From: Coniella vitis
Lineage: Eukaryota > Ascomycota > Sordariomycetes > Diaporthales > Schizoparmaceae
Assembly (NCBI GenBank): GCA_011317545.1
Contig: WUJK01000012.1
Coordinates: forward strand, 757,001-821,000
Direction of reading: 5' to 3'
Length of the DNA stretch: 64,000 nucleotides
The notes beneath the pieces are model-generated. The model saw only the letters and a program-made list of their open reading frames with translations, was not told the DNA's origin and made no database searches. Both the position numbers and the translations under genes were made by a program. Positions 11,714 to 23,814 of this stretch are shown here, one piece after another; the stretch's first letter is position 1, and every line of letters begins with the position of its first letter.

Positions 11714-11939
11714 GTAAACACCGTGTTACAGAATCCAAGAGGTGCAGACCACAGTACTCATTGCTCCGCGGTTCGATCTTCTGCAAGTGGATTAGCACAA
11801 AGTTTAACCGTACATAGAAAAGTACAAATCGGGACGGTGAACGAACGTCAAAGGAGAAAGGACCAAGAAAGTGCAAAAGCAGCCGTGCGCGCACCAGCGA
11901 GAACAGCCCAACAAGAAAAGCCCTTTTCTCTTTCCGATA

Positions 11940-11946
11940 TTATATA
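11940..11946 (-). promoter_or_regulatory. Candidate TATA box of the muconate cyclase gene
   Basis: Read on the minus strand this is TATATAA, about 230 bases before the cyclase ATG. Position and sequence fit a TATA box with a long 5' leader; no transcription data support it. Confidence 0.4.
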
Positions 11947-12806
11947 GAGGAAGAGTCTAGCCTTGTCAGGGCGAACAAGTGAGTGATCCACATGTTTCTA
12001 TGGCTGGTCCGTCTCGATCGTCGGGGCAGCCGCGGCCGAGGGTGGCCCATCGCGGATGAGACACCAGACAGGACGTGCAGCTTTTGCAACGGGGGCCAGT
12101 CCTGCCGGACAAGGAGCACACAGTCGTAGCGTCGTGATTCAATAGTGCAATGCGGTTGCGCAGAGAGAGAGAGTGTGTGTGTGAGAGTGCGAGGCAAGCT
12201 TCTGCGGGATCGAGACGTGATTAGCAGCCTTGAGCTGTCCAGAGGCTGTCCAACCCACCTCCCACCTGCCGTCTACTCTCCGCGTCCACGCTGCGGACAC
12301 ATTGTGATACTGCGGATTGGTTGTACCAACGATGAGACCGAGGAGAGCCACAGACTTGGGCCGGATGCTAACAGTAACCGTACCCAGGCGGACCTAGTGC
12401 TGGTTCCGAGCCGATCTTGGTCCCGCACAGCCGGCAGTTGATGAAAGCCCAGGCAACAAAGAAGCTTTGCATGAGAACGAATCCCGAAAAGGGAACACCA
12501 TGCCGCCCTAAAAGAATGGCTGCCCTTGCTCCGAACGACTTGTCGTTGCCAGCTGTTGCTGTAATGGCTGGGCGCACAGATATGACATGTAGTGAGAGGC
12601 AGATCCAAGGCCCTCGCTGCTTGATGGTGGGCAGGATTGGGGAACGGTGCCAGGTGCTCGATCCGATGGGTGCGAGGCGGCAATGGCGCTGTCAAACACT
12701 GCAAGTCCTGCCCCTAGCAGCCGCCGTGCCTCGGGTTTTCCTGGCACCCGAATCTCTTGCCAAGACGTCACTTATACATAGTAAAAACCATAAAAAGGAT
12801 TTCTTC

Positions 12807-12829
12807 TTTTTTTTTTAAAAAAAAAAAAA
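12807..12829. repeat. T10/A13 homopolymer inverted repeat
   Basis: Ten T followed directly by thirteen A, flanked by TTTCTTC and GAAAG, so the arms are self-complementary over at least 15 bases. Confidence 0.85.
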
Positions 12830-14114
12830 GAAAGAGGCGGAGGGAAAGTGATGAGAAACGCAATGTGAGTCCAAAAGTTACTGGCTGCCGAGCTTCAAGC
12901 CAACAACAGAGGTCGCTCACAGTACTATGGTATTGTGAGCGGAAATAGAAACGTCCGTATGGACGTCATGCTTTCTTGGCCGCATCGTGAGTTTATACAT
13001 AGTACGCAGACCCCAAAGTGTTGGGAGTGGGGAGAATGGAAGGTCTTTGTTAGCAGCAGCCATTGAATAATTGATATGTCCAGATTTTATGACAGCAATC
13101 ATTCCAGACTTTGACAGCATGTGCGATCGTGGATGCAGGCAATCCCATGTATGCATGTACTATGTGTGGCACAGAAATTCACCCGGGTGGACATGCCTGA
13201 TAACGGCAGCGGATTCGCGATTGCCGCTGCTCTCCCGCCTCCGCACCACGTTTCCCCCTAGTCAAAATAACACCCCCAACCCCAGCTGTCAACCCACGCT
13301 CATCATCCTTATCGTCGTCGCCTTGCTGCTGCCGCTGCCGCCGCCGCTACTGCTATCATGGTGCATGGTTTGGCACTTTCCCCGGCCTTGTCTTGGTTTC
13401 CCCCACGGGCTGCGCCAACATTCAACACGCAGAAAACATCAGGAGACGCGGAGGACAGGGCTTGACATAATTCAACAAGTAATTGTCTCCAAGTGCAACA
13501 GGTGATTCCTGTACATTGTATCGATTCTCCCCCTTCGCTTAGGATGAACTTCTACCTTGCAGCGTGCCTTGTCCACCGATACCAATGTTCGATAAGACGA
13601 CACAGGACTATACACTCTGTACTATGCAAAGTAGTATAACTTAGCGAGACATCATTGGCTCTTTCGTTGACAGAAGGCATCATGAAAAAGGGCGGTCGCT
13701 TCCGGCAAGGGCATATTTATGTTTAGCAGCGCCAATGCCCCCTCTGTACGGCCATGGATGACAACTATGCGGGTGTCGCAGTCATGACTACCGTGGTACT
13801 CCGCTCCCAGTATATCTGCGAACCTCTGATATGCAGAAGCGATATCTACGTATCGCCTCCGGGCAACTGATAGGAGGACAACCCCGGATGATATGCGTAC
13901 ATCGACCTGAATGCACATGTGTTAGCCATTGTGCTACGGTCCGGACAATTTAATATTGCATCATGTCCACCTCGATCTTCAAGCTCTTTTACGGGAAAGC
14001 TTTCAGACCTGGAGCTCCAAATACTGTGCTAAGAAGAGCACTTCCATACACGTTGGTCACCACTTTGCATTCCGTGAGATCTTTCGACCGCAGAGATCCA
14101 TCACTGCCGCCGCC

Positions 14115-15925
14115 ATGGAAAGCGGAAAACCAACCATTGTCGACGATTCCGATCCCACTTGGCCACCCGGAACGATACAGCTGGAAAGGCTTCACGGTGG
14201 AGATGCGGACATCATCTTGCAACCACGCCCGACCAGTGATCCGAACGACCCCTTGAACTGGGCCAAATGGAGGAAATACCTCAATTATGGTCTGGCGACT
14301 TTCTACGCCCTTCTGTCCTTTGCGCAGGTGAATGCCTCCACACCGACCTGGGGGCCCATGGAAGATGAATTGGGCTTCTCTTCAGTGCTCATGTGCGACC
14401 TCCCGATACATAACCTGGCCATCACAGAGTCGCTGACGCTTGACGCAGGAACGACACGTACGCTATTGGCTGCGGCACGCTTGCTCTCGGTAGCTTCATG
14501 CTGATTCCTTTTGCGCTCAAATATGGCCTGCGACCCATATATATCATCAGCAGCGCCGCGCAAATGGGCATCATGATTTGGGCGGCACGAACCATGACCG
14601 GAGGCGACTGGTGGGGCGTCAACTCTCTGCAATGCTGGGTGGGATCTTTGGCCGAAACAATGGTTCAAATGACAGTTGCCGATCTCTTCTTCGTCCACCA
14701 GAGGGGCTTGATGAACTCCATCTATATCTGGATTTCCAACCTTGGAAGTTCGCTTGCGCCTGTTGCTGCTGGGTTCATCACCAGCTCCCAAGGCTGGAGG
14801 TGGGTGTGGTGGTACATGACAATCTTCTTTGGCATCCTTCTGCTTGCCTTCATCTTTGGCTTTGAAGAGTCCAAGTTCGATTGGACCAAGGCGACTATCA
14901 CGGGAAGGCGGCCAGTTCCAACTGACCTCGGCGCAGCAACGGGGCCACATGTGACATCCTCTGACCCTGAGAAACAGACTCCGGCAAAATCATTTGTGGA
15001 TGAAAGCTCCTCGTCGACATCTGTTTTGATTGACACATCGATTCCGCGAAAGACGTACTGGCAAGTGCTGAGCATTGCAACGACCACGCCCGGACCTCTC
15101 ATTGTTTTTGCGCGGCACGCCTACCAGCCATTTGAGATATTGTTCACCATTCCAGGCGTGGCGTACATGTCTGCAGTGTATGCAGTGCTGCAAGCCTGGC
15201 AAACGGTGCAGGCAACTGCCATAAGCACCTATATGCTCGACGCGCCATATGATTTCAACTCGACGCAGATTGGTCTAATGAATCTGGCACCATTCATTGG
15301 CAATACACTGGGATCGCTCATTTGCGGTCCTCTCAGCGACTGGCTCATCCTGCGTTTGGCCAAGAGGAACAAGGGCGTGTACGAACCCGAAATGCGCATT
15401 TGGATATTTGTGCCTTTCATTCCCTTTCAGATCGCAGGCACCTTTTGGTTTGGATACGCTCTGCAAGATGGACAATCGTGGCTGGCTATAGCATGGGCCT
15501 GGGGTCTTTGCGGCTTCGGTTCAGCACCCATTCTGTCGATTGCCTTGACGTACATGACGGACGCGTACAACGAGGTGAGTAAACTGCTTCGCTCAGATCA
15601 AACGCCACAACTGCGCCTGTAACCAAGTTCTGATACTAACGGTTCAACCTTTATCCGGTTTTAGGTTATCGGCGACGCTTTGGTGGCCCTCACATTCTCG
15701 CGCAACGTATTGAGCACCATTTTCGTCTTCATCATGACGCCCTGGGTGGATGCAGTGGGTGTTGCAAACTTGTTCAACACCCTGGGAGCCATCGCACTGG
15801 CGGTGCTCCTGTTTGCATTTGCCGTCATCTGGCAAGGCAAGAGGTGGCGGTTCAGGTGCGCGAGACGATACCGATACTTTGCGGCAAAACAGTTCGATCC
15901 GAGGCCGATAGACCAGCGCGCTTGA
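14115..15925 (+). CDS. MFS transporter, DHA1-like fungal drug/metabolite exporter
   Basis: Three exons, 14115-14392, 14449-15574 and 15665-15925, give 554 residues. The ATG lies in a strong context (GCCGCCATGG). Intron 1 (56 nt, GTGCGA...GCAG, branch-like GCTGAC) joins ...FSSVLM to NDTYAIGCGTLALGSFML; intron 2 (90 nt, GTGAGT...TTTTAG) joins MTDAYNE to VIGDALVALTFSRN. Phases match throughout. The protein has the fungal MFS signature NDPLNW before TM1, then about 12 hydrophobic segments and a central cytoplasmic loop (about residues 270-310, Ser/Thr-rich). The substrate cannot be read from sequence; relatives in this broad family export drugs, toxins or small metabolites. It is divergent from the muconate cyclase and lies 1.6 kb upstream of, and in the same direction as, a Zn2Cys6 regulator. 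Confidence 0.87.
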
Positions 15926-17500
15926 TTGGACTGGAGGCAGTCAGATTGTCGGTCTGGGTAGCAAACATGCTGAGAATTGAACATTTTGATGATGAGGACC
16001 AAACGATCCAATGATGGCAGTCCGTGTAATTAGTGCATCATTTGGGAACGATCAGCTTACGTAATGTTCTCCAATGGCTCCTAGCCCGTCAAGTCCGTGA
16101 TCCCCAGTGGTTCTGGCCCCGCTTGCAATCAAATAGTAAAATGCTTTTCACGTGCATGTCAGATGATTGAGTACATACCTAGGTCTGTACTCTTTTCATG
16201 TATGGCAATATGACAAAGTATTGGAGAGCCTTCTATATTTTCACTAACGAACGACGAGCCAAGTCACCGCCGCCGCGGTCCATCGCGCAGCTTGAGCGTC
16301 AATTGCTGTTTTTGGAAGGGGCGCGCAGCAGACTATTTGCTTCTCAACATTGTGATGTGCCCAGTCAGATCGCAGGTGACCTGGTGTGCCTGTTGCTTCT
16401 CATTTCGAGCAGCATTTGGGGCTCTTGCCAGTCAATGGCGCTCACCCTGCGCTGCATGTACTTTGTACTTTGCACTCCAAGCATCCCCTGGTCTGGCTCC
16501 ACAGCGTAGGTAACGTTGACTTGTAATTACGCTGCGTTGCCCCCCTGGATACATGGCTGAGTCCGTCGAGGCCCGAGTACCGAGTACCTGCTTCATCGTA
16601 GTACATAGTAGCCCGCCCAGCTGCCAGCCTGCCAGCTAAACCTGCTAACTTGGCAGCTTAGCAAAGAGCCTGACTCCCTGCCCACCACTTTCCTGGGGTC
16701 GCTAGTGCTAGCTGCTTTCTGTGGCTCCGACGCTCCTGTGCCTTTTGTCCGCTCCGGCGCCAGCTTCTGGGGGCTGCCTTGCCGTGCCAACCTTGGAACT
16801 GCAACACCCTTTGTTCGATTGGTCCAACACGCCAAAAACATTCAGACCTCGCCTTGCTTCCCTCACTCTGCGCCCACCGCCGTGTCCCATCAAACCTCGC
16901 GCGCGCAACCGACCCGTTGTCGCCAGCAGCCTGCTCTCCCCTCGCAAGACGTCAAGACCGCCTGTCCCAGCAAAGCTTCCACACCTTCAGAGCCTCTATG
17001 CCAGCTAGCCCTACCTGCAGGTCGGTTCAACCTGGTCTTGCGGACTGCCTCAGCCCCGCCTAGACACGACTCTAGCCCTCAACTGCTCTGCGCGGCCGCG
17101 TCGACAACCGAGTTGCTGAGGACACGCTGCAAGGTCAATGCATCCGTCTGCACACACCAACAGCGTCTCTACGCCTGCCTGCAGCTTCACGCCCTGAATC
17201 GGGCCGCGTGCTGCTAATCTGGCGTTACGGAGCACTCGGCCCGCACCGGGTGGGTAGGAGTGGTTGACAAGGGGAATAGGCCGATCAACCTCCGTGTTCC
17301 CACGGATCCGCTCCGGGACTCAGGCGCCGATATCGTGGTGCCTTCATCCTAGCCTTGCTCTCACCATCTCGTTCTGTACTAGCCTTGGGTATCTGCTCTG
17401 TTGCATTCGATCGCGCGTGCAGCATCCCTTCCGCCTTGCTTGTCATAGTTACTCTTGTTGCTCGCCACCCCACCTCGTCCTCGGGCTTCCAATCTCGACA
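15926..17500. other. Intergenic/leader region upstream of the Zn2Cys6 gene
   Basis: About 1.6 kb with no supported gene. The proximal half is C-rich on the plus strand, like a long fungal 5' leader. It has TACATAGTA and GTACTTTGTAC motifs (about 16457-16471 and 16597-16607) and an ACCTAGGT motif near 16177. The open frames here (for example 16705-17217) are low-complexity and lack homology that I recognise. Confidence 0.55.
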
Positions 17501-20500
17501 ATGACTCGGCCCAAGGTCCCCGACGACAAGAGGATCAGGACTGCTCAGGCATGTGAATCGTGCAAGCGTCGCAAACAAAAGGTGAGAGTCGTTCAGTTTC
17601 TCCAAAGCCCTTGACAAGCCAAGACCACCAACATCATCTCTGAACTCGCCGGCTGTTCCCTTTCATGGCGGTCTGCGCAGAGGCCTTTCCGTAACAACCA
17701 GCAGCATACCGTGACTTTCATAATTAGCTGCTGAGTGTCTGCACCCCTATCTGCTATGATGGCCTCGACCCGTGGTATCCCACTTTGTCCTTGTCGTGTG
17801 CCCGGTGAAAAATCCAGTTGTCAGTGGCTAATCTCAGGGCATGCAGTGCAATGGGTTGCAACCTTGCAACACATGTACCAAGAGAGGTTTTGTCTGTGAA
17901 TACATTTCACAAAATGGACATAATACAAGCCAAGGCACCAGCGCAGCAGCCGGGTCTTCTGTTGATCGAAGGATATCCGTGCCAGAGTCTAATGAACCTG
18001 CGGTGCCAGCCGCCAAGCGCCTGAAAATCTCGGAGAATGGTTCTTCTTCTCAAGGTCAAGCGCAGCCTTCTCCTCGGCAGGTGTCCACTTCAAGCGAACC
18101 AGATCGCATCCTGAGCCTCCCAACCCCTATCCTTCCGCCCACGATCCCCGGCCAAGACCATGAGATGGATGCTCGCTCCAGGCAGAGCACTGCCAGCGGA
18201 GCTGACGAAGTTGCCGAGGTCTACACAGAGACCAGAATGCTCCAGGACCCCACTGGCAGACTGTGTATGTATATCCTCCCCTTTGAAGCCCGGCTCCCTA
18301 CTAATCAAGCTCACAGTGTATCTGGGTGACTCTGCGACGCTATCATATCTTCAATTTATACGCATGATTGTGGAGAGTGTCGATGGCCCATCCCAGTTCA
18401 CCATGGACCCAAGTCGACATCGGCTGATGGAGACTGTGTCAACTCTGCCATCGGATGCTAGAGTTCCGATATTACTGCCAGATCGAAAGACAGCAGACGT
18501 CCTTATTGCTTCCTATTTCACGAACGTAAGTCATTTCCGCAATGGTTTGTTGTTGTACTGCCATCAACGACACAATCACGCTTCCCAGGCGAATGAAAGA
18601 CATCTTTCAGTGAGCGTACTCCAGTGGTCGTCTAAGCCGACAAAGCTCTTGCCCCGCTCCAGCAACCGTTGAGTTGTGTGGGTAAAAAGCAGTATGTGAT
18701 GCATATTTTTGTACTGACGTCCTGCAGACCAATGGCCTTGTCGAGGTTTTTGAGCGAAATAATTTTGCTCGACGGCTCGATACTTGCTACGAGGACCCTT
18801 TAGCCGCGGAGCCTACCTTTTTGTGCCTTCTCAACCTAGTCTTTGCTATTGGTTTGCTACTTGCAACGCCAGCTCCAGAGAGTGAGGAAGAAAAAATAAT
18901 ACAAAAGCTCTATGCAGGTCAGGCGGACCGTGCTGAGTTATTCTACAGAAGCGCCAAATGTCTAGGTGATCCGACTTCAGGCTTTGAGGACGCCGACTTT
19001 TGGTCTGTCCAAGCACTTCTGCTCATGTCAGTTTATATGCTGGCCAAAACAAAGAGAAACGCTGCTTACGCATATCACGGTACGTTGACCGCCAATACCC
19101 AGCCATATACGATGGAGACATGAAACTGATGCTTCTCCAGGCATGGCCGTGAGATCAGCCTACGCCTTGGGCCTTCACAGGCTAGAGACTATGGTCATTT
19201 TCACAGTACCTGATCGTGTGCAACGGAGAAATGTCTGGCGAAGCTTATATGTCCTCGACCGTTTCCTCGCGGCGGCCCTTGGACGGCCGGTTTCCATTTC
19301 CGAAGATGACTGCTCACCAGATGCGCTTGTAACACCCGACAAGTATCTTGCAGACAATGATACGGATGCGTCATCTTTTGGTGGTCTTAACGCAGCTGTG
19401 CGTAGTTGTCACGTTATTGGCATAATTCTCAAGAAGATCTACGCGCAGCGAAAGATATCAGCTCGAATTGCCCAAGACATATCGGAGCAATGCAAAGGGG
19501 GGCCCCAAAAGTACAACCCTAACCTTCATTGGAGGCAGGCCATGGGTAGCGATGTCAACCCCAAGCACGGCATGGCCATCTTGCACGTCAACTTGTTATA
19601 CTGCCACGCAGTCATCCTTCTGACCAGACCCTTTTTCCTTTTCCTCATGAACCGATTACAACAGGAGAAACGGGGTGTACCTCGGGTGACGATACGTCCC
19701 GGCTCAAGAATGGAAAAGTTCTCTGAAGCATGCGTCAATGCTGCCTACCACACCGTCACACTCGTCCATATAGGGTATGAAAGGAAATATTTACCACAAC
19801 GTGATCCATTTGTTATGTAAGTTATCCTCGACTTATCCTTATGCACCACGAAGCCCTCCTAACGATTTCCATTAGTCATTTCCTCTTTGCTGCTACTTTA
19901 GTTGTCCTGAGCAGCGAATTCGCCTCACTTCACAAGAATTCTGCGTATTCCGAAACCTTCCAGAAAGCCATGACGGTCATGGACTATTGCGCCAAATCGG
20001 ACCCTCAAGCCAGTAGACTTGTCTACATTTTGACGACATTTAATCACGTCGTTGTCCGGCGTAACCCTGTCCTCACGACGGCCATTCCCGACCCTTCATC
20101 TGTCCCAAACACACCGACAGGGGCGATGAGCAACTCGTCCAACGACCCCACAGCAAACTTTTTCATATCACATGGGCCTAACGCCAGCTCTTCTGTTGCT
20201 AATAACAATCCAGGGGTTACAGCCTTCCCATCGGTTGTTTCGCAAGCTACCGCGGGTCAATCGATTTCAGCGGCAGCAATATCGCCACACAACTCTGGGA
20301 ACGTCGGAAACACTATGGCGTCTCCTGGCGGAATGCTGTCAGCCACAACCCCCACGACCTCTGTGGCAGGTGATATGTTGTCCGATAAGGACTGGTTTCA
20401 CTTTGACAATCTATGGGAAGCCTGGTTGTCTCCACCTGGCGGTGCGGGAGGTGCAGCCCCAGCCCCAGCCCCAGCACCAGCACCAGTACCAGCGCCGGTG

Positions 20501-20671
20501 GCTGATCCCACCTTCTTCGCCGAGACTGCAATGAATGATTTCACCGCCCCAGTAGATACATCAACATCGACGTACGCCGTAACCCCGGGGACGGGGACGC
20601 AGATTGATGGGAGGTTTAATGGCGGCAGTGGCATGATTCCTCTCTACCCCATGATGAGATTCAATGAATAG
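17501..20671 (+). CDS. Zn2Cys6 transcription factor with fungal-specific regulatory domain
   Basis: Six exons, 17501-17581, 17847-18264, 18317-18525, 18728-19079, 19141-19816 and 19876-20671, give 843 residues, with phases consistent at all five junctions. Residues about 18-44 form the binuclear zinc cluster: cysteines at 18, 21, 28, 34, 37 and 44 (C-X2-C-X6-C-X5-C-X2-C-X6-C). The first intron falls exactly before the third cysteine. A Ser/Pro linker follows, then GRLLYLGDSATLSYLQFIR, which begins the middle homology region; SLYVLDRFLAAALGRP is the typical fungal_trans core. The C-terminus is Asn/Ser/Pro-rich with an Ala-Pro run at about residues 771-785, a likely activation region. It is a nuclear DNA-binding regulator; its target genes are unknown. 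Neighbours are an MFS transporter upstream and a Mid2-like gene downstream (convergent). Confidence 0.9.
20454..20496 (+). repeat. GCCCCA-type coding microsatellite (Ala-Pro run)
   Basis: Imperfect six-base units (GCCCCA, GCACCA) inside the last exon of the Zn2Cys6 gene encode about seven Ala-Pro pairs. Such runs tend to change length between strains. Confidence 0.8.
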
Positions 20672-21114
20672 TTTGACGGCTTTGTTATGGATATATTGAA
20701 ATGGGATGGTATTCGCGCAAGAAACTTCAGGAAGCAAATTAAATAGAAGGACAGAATAGATGAGGTTGACAGTGTTTGTATTTGTCCAGAGCGGAAGTAG
20801 ACATCAAAGTCTTTGAATACCTACAGTCCTCTTTAGGCACTGCGACTGGAAACATTGTTAGTTTCACTATGCCATGATGGATTATTTGGAATTGAAGTGC
20901 GCATTTCTAATAGTTGTGCTGCCGCACCCTGTAGCACTCACTCAAGTATTCCTTACAAACCTGACCCAAGGTAGTTATGCTACGCCGTCTTGGATCATGT
21001 CTCTCTTTCTGTGCAAGAGCGTACAGTGTGCCGTGAGTAAGGAAGAAGAGAAGGGAAAAAAGAAGGGGGAAAAAGGACAGACTTAAGAGAGGGTAATGAG
21101 GATAATCACCTTAC
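20672..21114. other. Short convergent intergenic region
   Basis: The gap between the stop codons of two convergent genes. It probably holds both 3' UTRs. No coding or RNA gene is seen. Confidence 0.6.
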
Positions 21115-22785
21115 TCAACCCTGGATAATATTACCACCGTAATTGTTATACACATGACCGCCATTCTGCGCAACGGACGAATGGTTCCTATTGCCTCGAG
21201 GCGAGACATATTGCAGATTCACCCCTACCCCTTCTTCGCCCTCCCCCTCCGCCGGTGTGGTAGTCTTTTGCATTGCTGTCTTTTTCTTTTTCTCTTGTTG
21301 CTTCTTCTTGCACTGCCATATAGTTACGCCAAGGGCGACAGTGGGGATGATAATCCCGCTTGGGATGCCGAGACCGATTGCTATTTTTTCTGTGGTGGTT
21401 AATCCGCCATCATCGGCGGCGGTTGAAGAGGAGGTGGAATTGTGGGACGGGGACGGGGACGTGGACGTGGACGTGCTGGTGGGATTTCCGCTTGTTGGCG
21501 TGGAGGAGGGGGTTGATGTTGATGATGTGGTTATTGCTGATGCACTTGCTGGGGTTTTTGTGTTGGTGTTGATGTTTGTTGAAAGGGTCGTGGGGGCTGG
21601 TGAAGTGTTTGTGGATGAGGAGGAGAAGTCAGATGCGGCTTTGATTTTGGAAAAAGGCAGGACAAGTTAGTACAGAAAACATCAAGGAGGCAAAGAGAAG
21701 GGAAAGAGAAAAAAGAACGGAAAGAACAAATGGGCAGGGACATTAGAAAATTCAAAAAGGCCCCTGTCTTGAGGGAAGGGTGAAGGAATAAGAAGAGGAC
21801 GAATTTAACTCACCTATGAACTCTGAATCCGTTCCGCTCGCACTGTCTGGTGACGATAATGAAGAGGACTGATTATCATCAGTGCCAGCTGCAAGTGCAG
21901 CTGCGAGCACATTATATACGGTGGCCGTGGCAGCACAAGCCCAAGAAGTGATTTTTGTGCCGCCGTAGCTCGATGAGCGGAGGTAGGTGACACATGAAGG
22001 GGTGTCATCGGAGCTAGAACGAGAGTTGGTATTCAATTGTTGGTTTTCCCCAGCCAGCTCTCAAGACCAGAGAAGCACTGGTTCGTTGAAAGAAAAGAGG
22101 CATTCTGGGATCCCGAGTTTTCATTTGTCGTGAGGTTTTGGCATGATCAAGGGCGGGGATCATCGGCCAGATAGTCAATTGGTCAAGAGACAAGGAAAAG
22201 AGAGGATGAGGGTGGAGGATAGCAACAGAAGAAAGAACAATACCAGCTGTCCACTGAACATTGTTGTATTTGCAAATAGATGCAATTAGCCGACGCAACG
22301 CCACCACAGTACGGAACTCCTTCCGCATCGCAGGTTGCGGGACTCGAGCATGTCGTCGCATCGCAGCAGCCCCAGTAGTAACCTCCTCGATAATCGCAGG
22401 TAGATGTCCCAGGACATGTGATAGGAGAGTCTAGCAGAGCGACCTTATTTAGTTATGGAAGAGTTCCTTCAGTTGAGAATTGGGATGGAATTCCGTTGAA
22501 TGGAAAGCCAGGTAATGGTTCAGATGCAACACCTAGTCACCGTAGGACAGAAGATTTGGGATTAAAAAGGCAGTTGGGGTTCTTATCAAAGAAAGGATTC
22601 CTCGTACTTGAATCACCGTTCACATAACCACACGTCTGTCCTCCACTCGCTCTATTTTGCAATACCGCTGGAGACGTGACAAGGGGAGCAACAGACTCCA
22701 CGGTCACGGCTCTTGCGAGCACAAGATTTCTCTTTGCAAGGATAAGAACCCAGCAGACAGAACAGAAGACGTTTCTGGAGAACAT
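21115..22785 (-). CDS. Mid2-like single-pass cell-surface protein
   Basis: Reconstructed from four exons on the minus strand: 22785-22608, 22430-22244, 22013-21814 and 21638-21115, giving 362 residues with matching phases. The last intron has a perfect TACTAAC branch point. The N-terminus is a signal peptide (MFSRNVFCSVCWVLILA...). The ectodomain is cysteine-rich (CGYVNGDS...ITCPGTSTC...WGCCDATTC...TYLRSSSYGG), followed by a Ser/Thr/Pro-rich stalk of about 80 residues that would be heavily O-mannosylated. A transmembrane span at about residues 274-296 (IAIGLGIPSGIIIPTVALGVTIW) is followed by a basic stop-transfer run (QCKKKQQEKKKK) and a Gly/Asn-rich cytosolic tail. This is the architecture of fungal wall-stress sensors of the Mid2/Wsc kind; ligand and signalling role are inferred. 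It lies tail to tail with the Zn2Cys6 gene. Confidence 0.82.
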
Positions 22786-23814
22786 GGCCAGAAGACTTGA
22801 AGTGAGCAGTAGAGTCGGGTTTGCAGAGACCCTCTAATGTCAAGGAGGAAGGGTTCTAAGCAAAGAGATTGCTATGATAATGTTGAGAAGGAATACGCGT
22901 CCCTTCTTCCACCTCCATGATTGGAAGAAGCCGGACACTATAAAGGGCAGAAAGAGGCAAAGGCTGGGCATACGAGACAGGTCCTCATGACAGCCTCAAT
23001 TTCTCAGCAAAGAGCTAGACGCACGGCAGAGGCAGAACGTATAGATCATCAGGTTGGGGATTCAGAGTGGTTCGGATAAGAATATGCGAGACCCAACTAG
23101 TGCTCGTGAAGATATCTGAAGGCGCCCACGCATCTACAAGCCACACACACAGTGCATGCGCGATAGCCGTGAAGCCGCATACATAGCGAGTAGGGCAACT
23201 TGCCCAATCCGACATAGTCCTACATAGACCCTAACTTCAAGAAGGTAAGATTATACGTCTCTTCGAGCCGCGTGCTCAGCGCCCACGTGGTAACTGAAGG
23301 CGCAGCGCTCCATACGATGTACAAAGCGTCTTTACGCGTCTCACAAATCCGTATGTCGCAATTGGTTCTGGCGTCGGTGGCTTACTAGTCGCCACACCGG
23401 CAGGGCGTTAAAACTTGGCCTACACAGACGAAAAACTTGGATGTGCAGAAATATGTAATCATGATACTGTATGAATGAAAGCAACCATGCCGTCAACCTT
23501 ACTGCTTTGGGTGCTGACACTGGGCCAGGAGAGTGGCTGGCCGCTGACAATGTTGATATAGCCAGCACATGATGATCCAACAAGATTGAAGTTTGAAATG
23601 TGGATAAGGGCCTCACGAAAGTTGGAATCTTCGGTGTCAGTACGTACGAAAGCAACAGGTATAAATTCTCAAGGCTCTGATAAAGAGAGTGCTGAGCACA
23701 CAAACTCAGAGCTGAAGGTCATATCTAAGTACCGAGCACCCCGCGTACAAGCATACCAAGGACAATAATATATACACACAGCGGAACGCACCAGTCTAGC
23801 TTCTGCCTCGTGAT
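22786..23814. other. Intergenic region upstream of the Mid2-like gene
   Basis: One kilobase between the Mid2-like start and the OPT stop; both genes run on the minus strand. No gene is supported. It should carry the Mid2-like promoter and the OPT 3' UTR. Confidence 0.6.

Larger units (their letters stand above)
11714..14114. other. 2.4-kb divergent intergenic region between muconate cyclase and MFS genes
   Basis: No supported gene. It should hold the promoters of both flanking genes. Visible elements are a TATATAA box for the cyclase (11940-11946), a T10/A13 inverted repeat (12807-12829), and TACATAGTAC-like motifs near 12993 and 13620. The short open frames overlap on both strands and have no recognisable domains. 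Confidence 0.55.

Noticed and set aside
16705..17217. 170-codon open frame upstream of the Zn2Cys6 gene
   Set aside because: C-rich leader sequence gives long frames by chance; several frames are open at once and none has a recognisable feature.
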